From positions 1 to 63,605 of the forward strand of contig CAJMHW010000005.1 of NCBI GenBank assembly GCA_905213325.1: a stretch of 63,605 nucleotides of DNA, in the 5' to 3' direction. Shown here one piece after another: positions 17,742 through 25,909 of the stretch. Every line of letters begins with the position of its first letter. Position 1 is the stretch's first letter. A program made the position numbers and the translations under genes. The stretch comes from Collinsella aerofaciens. Lineage in GTDB: Bacteria > Actinomycetota > Coriobacteriia > Coriobacteriales > Coriobacteriaceae. Under the pieces are notes generated by a model. The model worked only from the letters and a program-made list of their open reading frames with translations. It had not been told where the DNA came from and ran no database searches.

Positions 17742-18638
17742 CTAGATATGCTGACGAATCGCGTCGATATAGGCCCGACCGTAGCGCGTGAGCGTCGTGT
17801 TCTTGCGCGTGATGATGCCAATCTCCATGTACTCGTCCACGTCGAGCGGAATCGAGATAATGCCGGGGCCGTTGAGCTCGTGGCTGATCACGCCCGAGCA
17901 TACCGTGTAGCCGTTGAGGCCCATGGCCAAATTGAACAACGTCGCACGGTCGCGCACGCGGATATTTTTGCGACGCTCGAACGTCGAGGTCAGCTCCTCG
18001 GAATAGTAAAACGAGTTGTAGCTGCCCTGCTCGTAGGACAGGAACGGGTAGTCTTCCAAGTCCTCAAGCGTCACGCTGGAGCGGTCCGCCAGCGGATGGT
18101 CGGCGCAGACGAAGACATGCGGCGTGGCGCAGAAGAGCCCTTCGAATACGAGCTCATTGGCCGCCAGCATGCGCTCGATGACCTCGCGATTGTGCTCCGA
18201 CAGATACAGGATGCCGAGCTCGCTTTTCATATGCGCGACGTCCTCGATAATCTCGTGGGTCTGCTCCTCGCGCAGGGTAAAGTCGTAGCGCGCGGCATCG
18301 AACTCGCGAATCACATCGACAAACGCATTAACGGCAAAGGAATAATGCTGGCAGCTCACACTAAAGTGCGGCACCTGCTCGGACGTGCCTTTGTACTTGC
18401 CCTCGAGCAGGTCGGCCTGGTCGAGTACCTGGCGCGCATAGCCCAAGAAGGTCTCGCCCTCCTCGGACACAATGACGCCCTTGTTGGTGCGCTCAAAGAT
18501 GTGCACACCCATCTCGTTTTCGAGATCGCGGATCGATGCGGTAATCGAAGGCTGCGACACAAAGAGCCGGCGCGAGGCCTCGGTAATGCTGCCGCATTCG
18601 GCAACTTTGACGACATATCTGAGCTGCTGGAGCTTCAT
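17742..18638 (-). CDS. LysR-family regulator, CysB/MetR-like context
   Basis: A 298-residue LysR protein. The HTH reads CGSITEASRRLFVSQPSITASIRDLENE and the rest is an effector-binding domain. ATG 18638 (MKLQQLRYVV) has GGGAGAAGG upstream; the frame is open to 18845 but without support. It precedes the MetE-like gene on the same strand, with a dyad in the 155-base gap, so control of methionine/sulfur metabolism is the natural guess. A HAD phosphatase starts its stop just 10 bases upstream of this gene, so the two may be co-transcribed. Confidence 0.88.
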   Translation of the reverse strand: MKLQQLRYVVKVAECGSITEASRRLFVSQPSITASIRDLENEMGVHIFERTNKGVIVSEEGETFLGYARQVLDQADLLEGKYKGTSEQVPHFSVSCQHYSFAVNAFVDVIREFDAARYDFTLREEQTHEIIEDVAHMKSELGILYLSEHNREVIERMLAANELVFEGLFCATPHVFVCADHPLADRSSVTLEDLEDYPFLSYEQGSYNSFYYSEELTSTFERRKNIRVRDRATLFNLAMGLNGYTVCSGVISHELNGPGIISIPLDVDEYMEIGIITRKNTTLTRYGRAYIDAIRQHI

Positions 18639-18648
18639 AGCCTTCTCC

Positions 18649-19557
18649 CTAGACGTTTGTGACGTCGAAACCCGTCGCGTCCATCTGACGCATAAACGAC
18701 GGCATCTCCCCCGTCGCGGCGCAAGCGGCAATCTGATGCAGAGCCCCGGCAACCGCATCATCTGCCGCAGCGCCAATATGCCAGCGAGCGGCAGCCGTGA
18801 CGGCCTCGTTGGCATTGGCGACTGCAACGGAGTTAGGAACGGCATCGATCATGGGCAAATCGTTATCGGAATCGCCGAATACGGCCACCTCGTCGGACGT
18901 CAGGCCCAAAGCGCGCGCCAGCTCCAGCGCAGCGCAGCCCTTGTCCCAACCAGCCGGAAGGATGTCGAACAGGCGCACTCGGTTGTTGGGAAACACAAGC
19001 GAGAGTTCCGGCACCTCGGCGGCAACACGCTCGCGCAGCTCGGCGAGCTCCTCGCGCGAACGGGCACTCCAGATATTCGCCTTGTATACCGGGGCATCGT
19101 CAACGACAGGACGACAGGGAGCCTCTTCGCCCTTGAGCCACGCGTTGCCGCCTGACTCCATGGCGCGACGCACACGCTCGGGATCGCTTGTCACGCAATA
19201 GGCGTCGTTGTCCCAAAAGTCATCACCCAGACGGTAGACCTTCAAGTACGTATCGTCGGTCTCCTGTTCAAAATAATCGGCTAAGCGCATAAGGGCATCG
19301 TTGTCGATTGCGCGCGAAGCGACTACTTCGCCATCGACAAACATCACCTGGCCGTTGCAAAACGCACCGGTCGAGAAGCACTCGGAGCGATTGCGGAACA
19401 TCCAGCCCATCGCGGACGGCTGACGGCCCGAAACCGGGCCAAAATGCAGGCCCGCTGCCTGCATGGCATGAATGCCCTCGATGGCATAGTCACTGGCGCC
19501 ATCGTGTCCGGCAGGAATCAGCGTATCGTCCATATCGGTCAGCACAAGTTTGATCAT
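18649..19557 (-). CDS. HAD-superfamily phosphatase (Cof/YbiV-like)
   Basis: A 302-residue HAD hydrolase with motif I DMDDTL (residues 8-13), a C2-type cap and motif IV GDSDND near residue 220, plus the Lys of DKG. The Cof subfamily dephosphorylates sugar phosphates, PLP or other small metabolites; the substrate here is unknown. It ends 10 bases before the LysR start and probably shares its transcript. Confidence 0.88.
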   Translation of the reverse strand: MIKLVLTDMDDTLIPAGHDGASDYAIEGIHAMQAAGLHFGPVSGRQPSAMGWMFRNRSECFSTGAFCNGQVMFVDGEVVASRAIDNDALMRLADYFEQETDDTYLKVYRLGDDFWDNDAYCVTSDPERVRRAMESGGNAWLKGEEAPCRPVVDDAPVYKANIWSARSREELAELRERVAAEVPELSLVFPNNRVRLFDILPAGWDKGCAALELARALGLTSDEVAVFGDSDNDLPMIDAVPNSVAVANANEAVTAAARWHIGAAADDAVAGALHQIAACAATGEMPSFMRQMDATGFDVTNV

Positions 19558-19597
19558 AAGGTCCCCTCGGTCATTCTTAATCCCATCTATTGTACCG

Positions 19598-19699
19598 ACC
19601 TGCCAAAAAGGGACAGGTTTATTTCGGCAGGTTTCATCTGGGAAAACGCAAAGTCCCAGTTGTTACCTGCCAAAATAAACCTGTCCCTTTTTGGCAGGT
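19598..19699. repeat. Repeat A: 35-bp inverted repeat pair (cruciform-like)
   Basis: Bases 19598-19632 and 19665-19699 are 35-bp inverted copies with a single mismatch, each itself bounded by ACCTGCC/GGCAGGT. The 32-base spacer contains a smaller hairpin CTGGGA/TCCCAG. A third copy is at 40246-40280. It looks like a REP/MITE-type intergenic element and may also terminate transcription of neighbouring genes. Confidence 0.8.
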
Positions 19700-19725
19700 G
19701 CGCTAGTATAGGGAACAACAGATTC

Positions 19726-19822
19726 GATGCGGGAGTGCCGGCGGTGCAAACCACAAGGCTGAGAGGGCATGGGCCCAATCCTTTGAACCTGTCAGTTAAT
19801 GCTGGCGTAGGGAGCATGCCGC
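19726..19822 (+). ncRNA. TPP riboswitch (THI element)
   Basis: The conserved thi-box pieces GGCTGAGAGGG (19757 region), CCTTTGAACCTG and GCGTAGGGAGCATGC appear in order with the proper spacing. It senses thiamine pyrophosphate. A terminator hairpin follows at once, so TPP should stop transcription of the thiM-thiE operon. Confidence 0.93.
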
Positions 19823-19829
19823 CTTTACA

Positions 19830-19859
19830 GGGGCGCTGTCTATGCACAGCGCCCCTTTT
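19830..19859 (+). terminator. Expression-platform terminator of the TPP riboswitch
   Basis: Perfect stem GGGGCGCTGT/ACAGCGCCCC with loop CTATGC, followed by TTTT, 8 bases after the aptamer and before the thiM ribosome site (AAGGAGG at 19867). Confidence 0.88.
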
Positions 19860-19881
19860 CTATGCCAAGGAGGCATGTGCA

Positions 19882-20721
19882 GTGATTGATTCGGAACAGC
19901 TTAAGCAACATATGGTCAAGGCCGTGGATGAGATTCGCGCTACCAATCCGATGGCCGGCTCCATCACCAACACGGTGACGATCGACTTTGTCGCCAACGC
20001 GCAGCTCGCCGTGGGCGGTTCGGCCGCCATGGTCTATTTGCCCGACGAGGGCGAGGCGCTCGTTGCCGGCGGCGGTGCCATCTATCTCAACATGGGCACG
20101 CTCTTCCCCATTTACGAGCAAACGATTCCCCGCGCGGCTAAGGCGGCACACGACGCCGGTAAGCCCTGGGTGCTCGATCCGGTGGGCCTGGGTATCGGTA
20201 GCCTGCGCACCCAGCTGGTCAACGAGCTCAAGCAGTACAAGCCCGCCATCGTGCGCGGCAACGCCTCCGAGATTATCGCGCTCGCCGGCCTGTGGGGTCT
20301 TGAGGGCGAGGCGGCCGATCTGAGCCGCGTGCGCGGTGTCGATACCACCGACACGGTCGACGCCGCCCGTGGCGCCGCCGTGGCGCTCGCCCGCTACACC
20401 GGCGGCGCCGTAGTGGTCTCGGGCGAAGTCGACCTGATTACCGACGGCACGACCGTGGCCAAGTCCCACGGCGGCAGCCCGCTCATGTCCAAGATCACCG
20501 GCTGCGGTTGCTCGCAGGGCGGCGTGCTGGCCGTGTACGCCTGTGCCACCGACCCGTTTACGGCAGCCATCTGCGGCACCGCGGTCTACAACGTTGCCGG
20601 CACGCGTGCCGCCGCTGTCGCCGATGCCCCGGCAAGCTTTAAGGTCGCCTTTATCGACGAGCTCTACCGCGCGACCGCCCAAGATATCGCTGATAACCAA
20701 CTCGAGCTCGAGGAGGCATAA
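19882..20721 (+). CDS. thiM: Hydroxyethylthiazole kinase ThiM
   Basis: A 279-residue ThiM of the ribokinase-like fold, phosphorylating 4-methyl-5-(2-hydroxyethyl)thiazole for thiamine salvage. Visible: NPMAGSITNTVTIDFVAN, the active-site segment VLDPVGLG, VRGNASEI and the Cys-rich ATP-site loop KITGCGCSQGG. It begins at GTG 19882, eight bases after AAGGAGG; an upstream ATG at 19875 is out of frame. It is the first gene after the TPP riboswitch, and is followed 3 bases later by the thiamine-binding protein gene. Confidence 0.93.
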   Translation: MIDSEQLKQHMVKAVDEIRATNPMAGSITNTVTIDFVANAQLAVGGSAAMVYLPDEGEALVAGGGAIYLNMGTLFPIYEQTIPRAAKAAHDAGKPWVLDPVGLGIGSLRTQLVNELKQYKPAIVRGNASEIIALAGLWGLEGEAADLSRVRGVDTTDTVDAARGAAVALARYTGGAVVVSGEVDLITDGTTVAKSHGGSPLMSKITGCGCSQGGVLAVYACATDPFTAAICGTAVYNVAGTRAAAVADAPASFKVAFIDELYRATAQDIADNQLELEEA

Positions 20722-20724
20722 GCC

Positions 20725-21066
20725 ATGTCCGAGCCCGCAACTGCTGCCGGAATGAACACACTCGTCGCCGTGGCCATCGCCCCGTGCGGCACCGGCGATG
20801 AGCTGTCCGCCGAGGTCGCCGAGGTCGTGCGCGTCATTCGCGAGAGTGGCCTTCCCAACCGCACCACCTCGATGTTCACCGAGATCGAGGGCGACTGGGA
20901 CGAGGTCATGCAGGTCGTACGCGACGCAACCTTTGTGTTGGCGAGCAAGGGCATCCGCACCGAAGTCGTGCTCAAAGCCGATATTCGACCCGGATTTACC
21001 GACACCATGACTGGCAAACTCGAGCGCATGGAAGCACAGATCAAGAAACAGGAGGAAGCACGATGA
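20725..21066 (+). CDS. Thiamine-binding protein, MTH1187/YqgV family
   Basis: A 113-residue protein of the small ferredoxin-fold MTH1187/YkoF-like family (DUF77), whose members bind thiamine or a thiamine precursor. Visible family traits are VAVAIAPCGTGDELSAEVAEVVRVI and the strand TSMFTEIEGDWDEV. Its place between thiM and thiE, overlapping the thiE start by 4 bases (ATGA), supports a role in handling thiamine moieties; whether it is a chaperone or sensor is not known. Confidence 0.85.
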   Translation: MSEPATAAGMNTLVAVAIAPCGTGDELSAEVAEVVRVIRESGLPNRTTSMFTEIEGDWDEVMQVVRDATFVLASKGIRTEVVLKADIRPGFTDTMTGKLERMEAQIKKQEEAR

Positions 21067-21758
21067 GCATCCGCGACAACCTTGATATCTCGGCCTATCT
21101 GGTGCTCGGCCCCGAAAACACGCTCGGGCGCCCCGTGGGCGATGTGGTGGCCCAGGCACTCGACGCCGGCTTTACCTGCATCCAGGTGCGCTCCAAGGTG
21201 GCAAGCGCCCGCGAGATCATTGCGCTGACCGGCGACGCCGCGCAGGCAATCGCACAGGCCGGCAAGACCGGTCAGGTCGCTTTGCTGATTGACGACCGCC
21301 TGGACTGCGTACTCGCCGCGCGCGGGCAGGGCATTGCTGTCGACGGCGTGCACGTGGGTCAGAGCGACATTCCCGTCGAGGTCTGTCGCAAGCTGCTGGG
21401 GCCCGACGCCATCGTGGGCCTTTCCGCCCGTTGCGAGGAGATGCTCGAGTACGTCAAGACCGCCGACATGAGCCTAGTCGACTACCTGGGCATCGGCCCA
21501 CTCCACGAGACCGAGACCAAGCGCGACTGCGGACGCGCGGCCGACGGCTCTATCATCACCAAGAGCTTTGAGGACCTGGCCGCCCTCCACGCAGCAAGCC
21601 CCGTGCCCATCGTGGTGGGCGGCGGCGTCAAGACGGCCGACCTGCCACGGCTCAAGGCCACCGGCGTCGATGGCTTCTTTGTGGTGAGCGCCGTCTGCAG
21701 CGCTGATGACCCCTACGCCGCCGCCAAGGAGCTCGTCGACACCTGGCAGCAGGCGTAA
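21063..21758 (+). CDS. thiE: Thiamine-phosphate synthase ThiE
   Basis: A 231-residue TIM-barrel enzyme joining HMP-PP and HET-P to thiamine phosphate. Visible are IQVRSK, LLIDDRLD, DGVHVGQSD, the phosphate loop YLGIGPLHETETK and GGGVKTADL. ATGA overlap with the preceding gene shows translational coupling. The operon holds thiazole and coupling steps but no thiD, so the pyrimidine branch must be encoded elsewhere or shared. Confidence 0.93.
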   Translation: MSIRDNLDISAYLVLGPENTLGRPVGDVVAQALDAGFTCIQVRSKVASAREIIALTGDAAQAIAQAGKTGQVALLIDDRLDCVLAARGQGIAVDGVHVGQSDIPVEVCRKLLGPDAIVGLSARCEEMLEYVKTADMSLVDYLGIGPLHETETKRDCGRAADGSIITKSFEDLAALHAASPVPIVVGGGVKTADLPRLKATGVDGFFVVSAVCSADDPYAAAKELVDTWQQA

Positions 21759-21802
21759 GTCTAGGCCGAGCAGCTGATTCGCAGCCCCATATCTTCAGCA
21801 AT

Positions 21803-21848
21803 GGAAAGCGCATCCCAGTTTGGGTCTCCATTCCGGGATGCGCTTTCC
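21803..21848. terminator. Strong hairpin after thiE, between convergent genes
   Basis: A 14-bp perfect stem GGAAAGCGCATCCC/GGGATGCGCTTTCC with an 18-base loop. No long T-run, but it is placed as a shared terminator of thiE and the patatin gene. Confidence 0.7.
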
Positions 21849-21870
21849 GCCGAGATGGAGGCAGCAGCCT

Positions 21871-22740
21871 CTACCCTGCCAGATATGCCTCCAGTGCCGG
21901 CAAGGTCGCCTCCGCATCGCGGCGACCAATCTGGTAGATGCGTTCAAGTTCATCGGGCTCGCGACACAGCGACGGCACCTTCACCGATTCGCTCGGCCGC
22001 ACCACAAAGATATCGCCGGCAGCCTCGCGACGCGCCAGGTCATCGAGCGTGGCATTGTAAACCTCATGCCGATGCTCAAGCGCTGCGACAAACTCCGGAT
22101 AGTGACGGAACACGCGTCGCAGCATGGGCATCACGCTGTTGGGCTGCTTCACAAAGCCCGCTGGCTGCGTGAGTACCACGATATTGCGGTCATACCCCTG
22201 CGCAAACAGCCATACGCTGGGAATAGAATCAGCCACGCCACCATCCAGATACTTATGCCCGTCAATAGCAACGGGACGCGTCGCCACGGGAATTGCCGAC
22301 GACGCCCGGATCCACTCGATATCGCGCTCGTCGCCATACGGCAGATCGTGATAGACGGCCTTGCCCGTCTCGATATCGGTACACACGCACGTAAACCGCA
22401 TGGGGCAGGCGCGATATGTCTCCAAATCGATGGGATCGCGCTCGATGGGCACCTCGTGATAGGCAAAATCGGCATTGAACATGTCGCCGGTTCGCAACCA
22501 GCTCGTCACGCTCGCATAGCGCTTATCGGCACAATAGGCTTTGTTGTAGCGAATGGCGCGGCCGATCTGGCGCGATTTAAAGTTGTAGCCAAACGCCGCG
22601 CCCGCCGAGACACCCACCATATGGTCGCAAGTTAAGCCATGCTCCATCCATACGTCGAGCACGCCCGCCGTATACATGCCGCGGTAGCCGCCTCCCTCGA
22701 GTGCCAGCCCCACCGTGCGCGTCGTATTTGACTGTGCCAT
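21871..22740 (-). CDS. Patatin-like phospholipase (YjjU-like)
   Basis: A 289-residue patatin-family acyl hydrolase with a Ser-Asp dyad. The oxyanion loop GGGYRG (16-21), nucleophile GVSAGA (Ser near 45) and DGG (near 166) are all intact. It lacks an obvious signal peptide, so it likely acts on intracellular phospholipids or lipoesters. ATG 22740 is preceded by a purine-rich GGGGACGGAGATGG. It is a single gene convergent with the thiamine operon. Confidence 0.88.
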   Translation of the reverse strand: MAQSNTTRTVGLALEGGGYRGMYTAGVLDVWMEHGLTCDHMVGVSAGAAFGYNFKSRQIGRAIRYNKAYCADKRYASVTSWLRTGDMFNADFAYHEVPIERDPIDLETYRACPMRFTCVCTDIETGKAVYHDLPYGDERDIEWIRASSAIPVATRPVAIDGHKYLDGGVADSIPSVWLFAQGYDRNIVVLTQPAGFVKQPNSVMPMLRRVFRHYPEFVAALEHRHEVYNATLDDLARREAAGDIFVVRPSESVKVPSLCREPDELERIYQIGRRDAEATLPALEAYLAG

Positions 22741-23064
22741 GCGACCATCTCCGTCCCCGCAAATTCAAACGGAACAAGTATACCCGTCAACATATATCGT
22801 CTCAGTCGCATTTTCATCGAACATCGCATCGTCGCGCCACCGCCTGTCGAACAATAGCCGCCCACAGCATGTGCACCCATATATAATTGTGTGCTGTTGT
22901 TTACACTACTCAGCTGTTATCAACAGCGAACATTAGCCGACAAATTAACTCAACAACGCAGCAAGGCGGGGGCCTGGATACACGCAAAACGCCGAGCAAC
23001 GACGCGTGTACACAACAAACTCGCCCGACGCAATCCGCCCCGACCTCAGAAAGCCGCTTAGAAC
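22741..23064. other. 324-base divergent promoter region, no gene seen
   Basis: AT-richer spacer between patatin (minus) and the GGDEF/EAL gene (plus). TATAAT occurs near 22882. A small dyad GCTGTT-ATC-AACAGC lies at 22913-22927, with a further GCTGTT at 22893. No riboswitch, including a c-di-GMP aptamer, was recognised. Confidence 0.45.
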
Positions 23065-25782
23065 ATGGATACTGTCAGCAATTACACCGAAACGCTCGAA
23101 AAGACCGTCCGTGACCTTCTCGAGCGGCAGGAGGATCTGATCAGGACTGCCTTTACCGACCAGCTTACCGGGCTTGGCAACCGTGGCGGCTTTACCCGTT
23201 CCCTCGAGGAGCTCTGGGAGCAGGACGCCCCCGTTACCATGGCGTTCATCGATATCGACAATCTCAAGCACTGCAACGACGTCTTTGGGCATGACGAGGG
23301 CAACCGCTATATCTTGCAGGTAAGTCTCTATCTTAAGCTGTATATGAAGGTGGGCGAAGCGGCGTTTCGCATAGGCGGCGACGAGTTTGCCATCCTATCG
23401 ACGATTGCAACCGAGGACGACCTCGCCGAACGTCTGAAACACTGCCGAACGGTTCTGCTCAAAAACAACGATTCCGAGATGCCCCACTCGTTTAGCTACG
23501 GAGTGTCACATGCCGACCCCGCCCTGGGCGAAGCTTCCAATCGCATGACGCTCGATGCCGACCATCGCATGTACGACTACAAGCTACGTCATGCCATGCA
23601 CCTCGATCGACGCAATATCACGCAAGTTCACGCCGACGACTTCGAAATAAGCGATCGAATTTTTGACGCCTTTTCGATGCTCAACGAGGGCCGTTATTTC
23701 TTTATCGAGAACTTGGACAAACATCGCACCCTTTGGTCACAAGGTGCCTTGCGTGATCTTGGCCTTCCCTCGGAGCACATAGACAACTGCCGCGATTACT
23801 GGAAAACGCGCGTCCATCCCGATGACCTTGAGGCCTGCATCAACGACATCGACCAAGTCTATAACGGCACCAAGCACCGTCGCGTCATGCAGTATCGCGT
23901 GCGCAATGCCAATGACGACTACGTACTCTGTCGCGCCCGTGGCTTTCGTATCGACGGCGACGGAAATGTCCCCTCGCTCTATGTCGGCGAACTCGTCAAC
24001 CACTCACTTGCCGAAACCGTCGATGCCGCGACGGGCCTCGGTACGCAGCGCATGCTGGTCAACGCTATCGATGCCTGCCGTCGCGACCGTTGCGAAACGG
24101 GGCTTATAGCGGTGCGCGTTCGTGGCACGGCGAAGCTCAACGAGCTCTACGGAGCCGAGGCTGTCGACAACATGCTTGCCGAATACGCAGGTCGTATGCT
24201 GTCGATCACCCACGGCAGGAGTAGGGTCTACCGTTCACGAAGCGTCCAATTCGTCGTGCTCAGCAACGATTTGGACCATGAGGCATTCGAGCAACTGACT
24301 TGCCACCTTAAAGAGGCCGTTTTCGCTCCTGTTCGAATCGCGGGCGACACCATTACTCCCGTCTGTCTTGTCGTTCCGGCCTTTTACGAGCACTTAACTC
24401 ATCAAACGACTGCCGTTTTAGGCGAACTCGAGCGTCGCCTTCGCACGGCCGGCGAGCTTGTTCCCAACGACAGCCTCCCCATACCCGAGGCGGAGCGCAA
24501 AAGCGCCATCGCCGAACGCATCGACTTGCTCACGGGCCTCTATCGACCCAGCGAGTTTATGCGGCGCGCCAACGCATTTCTCAAGACAAGGCGCGACGGT
24601 GCCTGGTGCATCGCCACGGTCGACATGGGTCACATGCGCCTGTTTAATGAATGGCACGGCCAGGCCGAGGGCGACCGCGTGCTCGCCGATGTGGGCACGG
24701 TCCTCAAGGACATCGAGAATGCCGATATGGGAGTCGCAGGATACTGGGGCCAAGATGACTTTTGCGTACTCATCCCCTTTAAGCACACCACCGTCCATCA
24801 AATCTACAACCGCGTTCGCGAGGCCGTAGCCAGGCATGATGACGGCGTAGGTTTTTGGCCGTCCATGGGCGTTTACCCCATCGACTCCAATGAGGAGATC
24901 ACCATCGATGCACAGGCGAAGGCCATGTTTACCAATCGGCGCGCAAAAAACGACTTTAAGGAGCGCATTGCCATTTTCTGCCCCGCGGAGTACGAGCGCG
25001 AAGTCGTGTTCCACCGCACGCTGACCGAATTCCAGTACGCGCTCTCGGACGGTCGCATTACCTACCACTTGCAACCCCAGGTCGATATGGAAACCGGCGA
25101 GATTATTGGTGCCGAAGCACTCACCCGCTGGATTGACAAGGACGGCTCTCTCATTTCTCCCGCAACGTTTATCCCCGCACTCGAGGAAAGTGGCTTTGTA
25201 GTGACGCTCGACAAGTACATTTGGCAGGGTGTCGCCTCGTGGCTGCGTGAGCGTCTCGATCGCGGTCTTCGCGTGGTTCCGATCTCGCTTAATGTGTCGC
25301 GCGTGGATATCCTTGCCTGTGACGTTGCCGAACATATGGGGGCGCTCGCCGCCCAATACAACCTACCGCCCGAGCTCATGCGTATCGAGATCACCGAGAC
25401 GGCTTATACGGGAGAGTCCGAGGCCGTGGACAAACTGACAGCCGACCTGCACACCCGCGGCTTCTCGACCTATATGGACGATTTTGGCACCGGCCAGTCC
25501 ACGCTCGCGATGCTCAAGAACGTCAACGTCGACGTCATCAAGCTCGACCGCACGTTTGTGTCCATCGACGGCGATCATGGCCGCAGCACGCAAATCATTT
25601 CATCGATGCTCGAGATGGCGCAGTCGCTCCATCTGCCCGTCGTGGTCGAAGGCGTCGAGACAAATGAGCAGGCGAACGTGCTACGGCAAATGGGCGCCCG
25701 CGACGCTCAAGGCTTCCTCTACTACCGCCCCATGCCAGCGAAGGATTTTGAGGCATTGCTCGATGGTGGCAATAACAACTGA
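23065..25782 (+). CDS. GGDEF-PAS-GGDEF(deg)-GGDEF(deg)-EAL c-di-GMP protein
   Basis: A 905-residue cytoplasmic multidomain protein. First GGDEF is intact (FRIGGDEF, 101-108) and should make c-di-GMP; no RxxD inhibitory site precedes it. A PAS-like region follows (about 200-320). Two degenerate GGDEF-like domains come next: one near 325-460 where the signature is RSVQF, another near 485-630 where it is WGQDDF. The C-terminal EAL (650-900) looks active: EALTRW, LNVSR, EITET, DDFGTG, KLDRTF, VVEGVET. Thus one protein could both make and break c-di-GMP. No membrane segments are seen. ATG 23065 has only a weak ribosome site (AGAAAGCCGC). It is followed by a hairpin and a related gene. Confidence 0.88.
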   Translation: MDTVSNYTETLEKTVRDLLERQEDLIRTAFTDQLTGLGNRGGFTRSLEELWEQDAPVTMAFIDIDNLKHCNDVFGHDEGNRYILQVSLYLKLYMKVGEAAFRIGGDEFAILSTIATEDDLAERLKHCRTVLLKNNDSEMPHSFSYGVSHADPALGEASNRMTLDADHRMYDYKLRHAMHLDRRNITQVHADDFEISDRIFDAFSMLNEGRYFFIENLDKHRTLWSQGALRDLGLPSEHIDNCRDYWKTRVHPDDLEACINDIDQVYNGTKHRRVMQYRVRNANDDYVLCRARGFRIDGDGNVPSLYVGELVNHSLAETVDAATGLGTQRMLVNAIDACRRDRCETGLIAVRVRGTAKLNELYGAEAVDNMLAEYAGRMLSITHGRSRVYRSRSVQFVVLSNDLDHEAFEQLTCHLKEAVFAPVRIAGDTITPVCLVVPAFYEHLTHQTTAVLGELERRLRTAGELVPNDSLPIPEAERKSAIAERIDLLTGLYRPSEFMRRANAFLKTRRDGAWCIATVDMGHMRLFNEWHGQAEGDRVLADVGTVLKDIENADMGVAGYWGQDDFCVLIPFKHTTVHQIYNRVREAVARHDDGVGFWPSMGVYPIDSNEEITIDAQAKAMFTNRRAKNDFKERIAIFCPAEYEREVVFHRTLTEFQYALSDGRITYHLQPQVDMETGEIIGAEALTRWIDKDGSLISPATFIPALEESGFVVTLDKYIWQGVASWLRERLDRGLRVVPISLNVSRVDILACDVAEHMGALAAQYNLPPELMRIEITETAYTGESEAVDKLTADLHTRGFSTYMDDFGTGQSTLAMLKNVNVDVIKLDRTFVSIDGDHGRSTQIISSMLEMAQSLHLPVVVEGVETNEQANVLRQMGARDAQGFLYYRPMPAKDFEALLDGGNNN

Positions 25783-25840
25783 TACGCTCGCGCGCAAAAC
25801 GCCACCGTCGAAGGGGGCATTTGTCTCCATTAGCTAACTT

Positions 25841-25871
25841 ATATCCCCAATTCAAACCGAATTGGGGATAT
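25841..25871. terminator. Perfect 13-bp hairpin between the two GGDEF genes
   Basis: Arms ATATCCCCAATTC/GAATTGGGGATAT with loop AAACC. It lies 20 bases before the ribosome site of the next gene, so it could end transcription or act as an operator or RNA stabiliser. Confidence 0.6.
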
Positions 25872-25909
25872 GATACAAACCGTTGTTCCGCCCAAGGAGG
25901 TTATCCATC

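Noticed and set aside
22741..23064. c-di-GMP riboswitch before the GGDEF/EAL gene
   Set aside because: No aptamer-like conserved blocks visible; only a short dyad and TATAAT.
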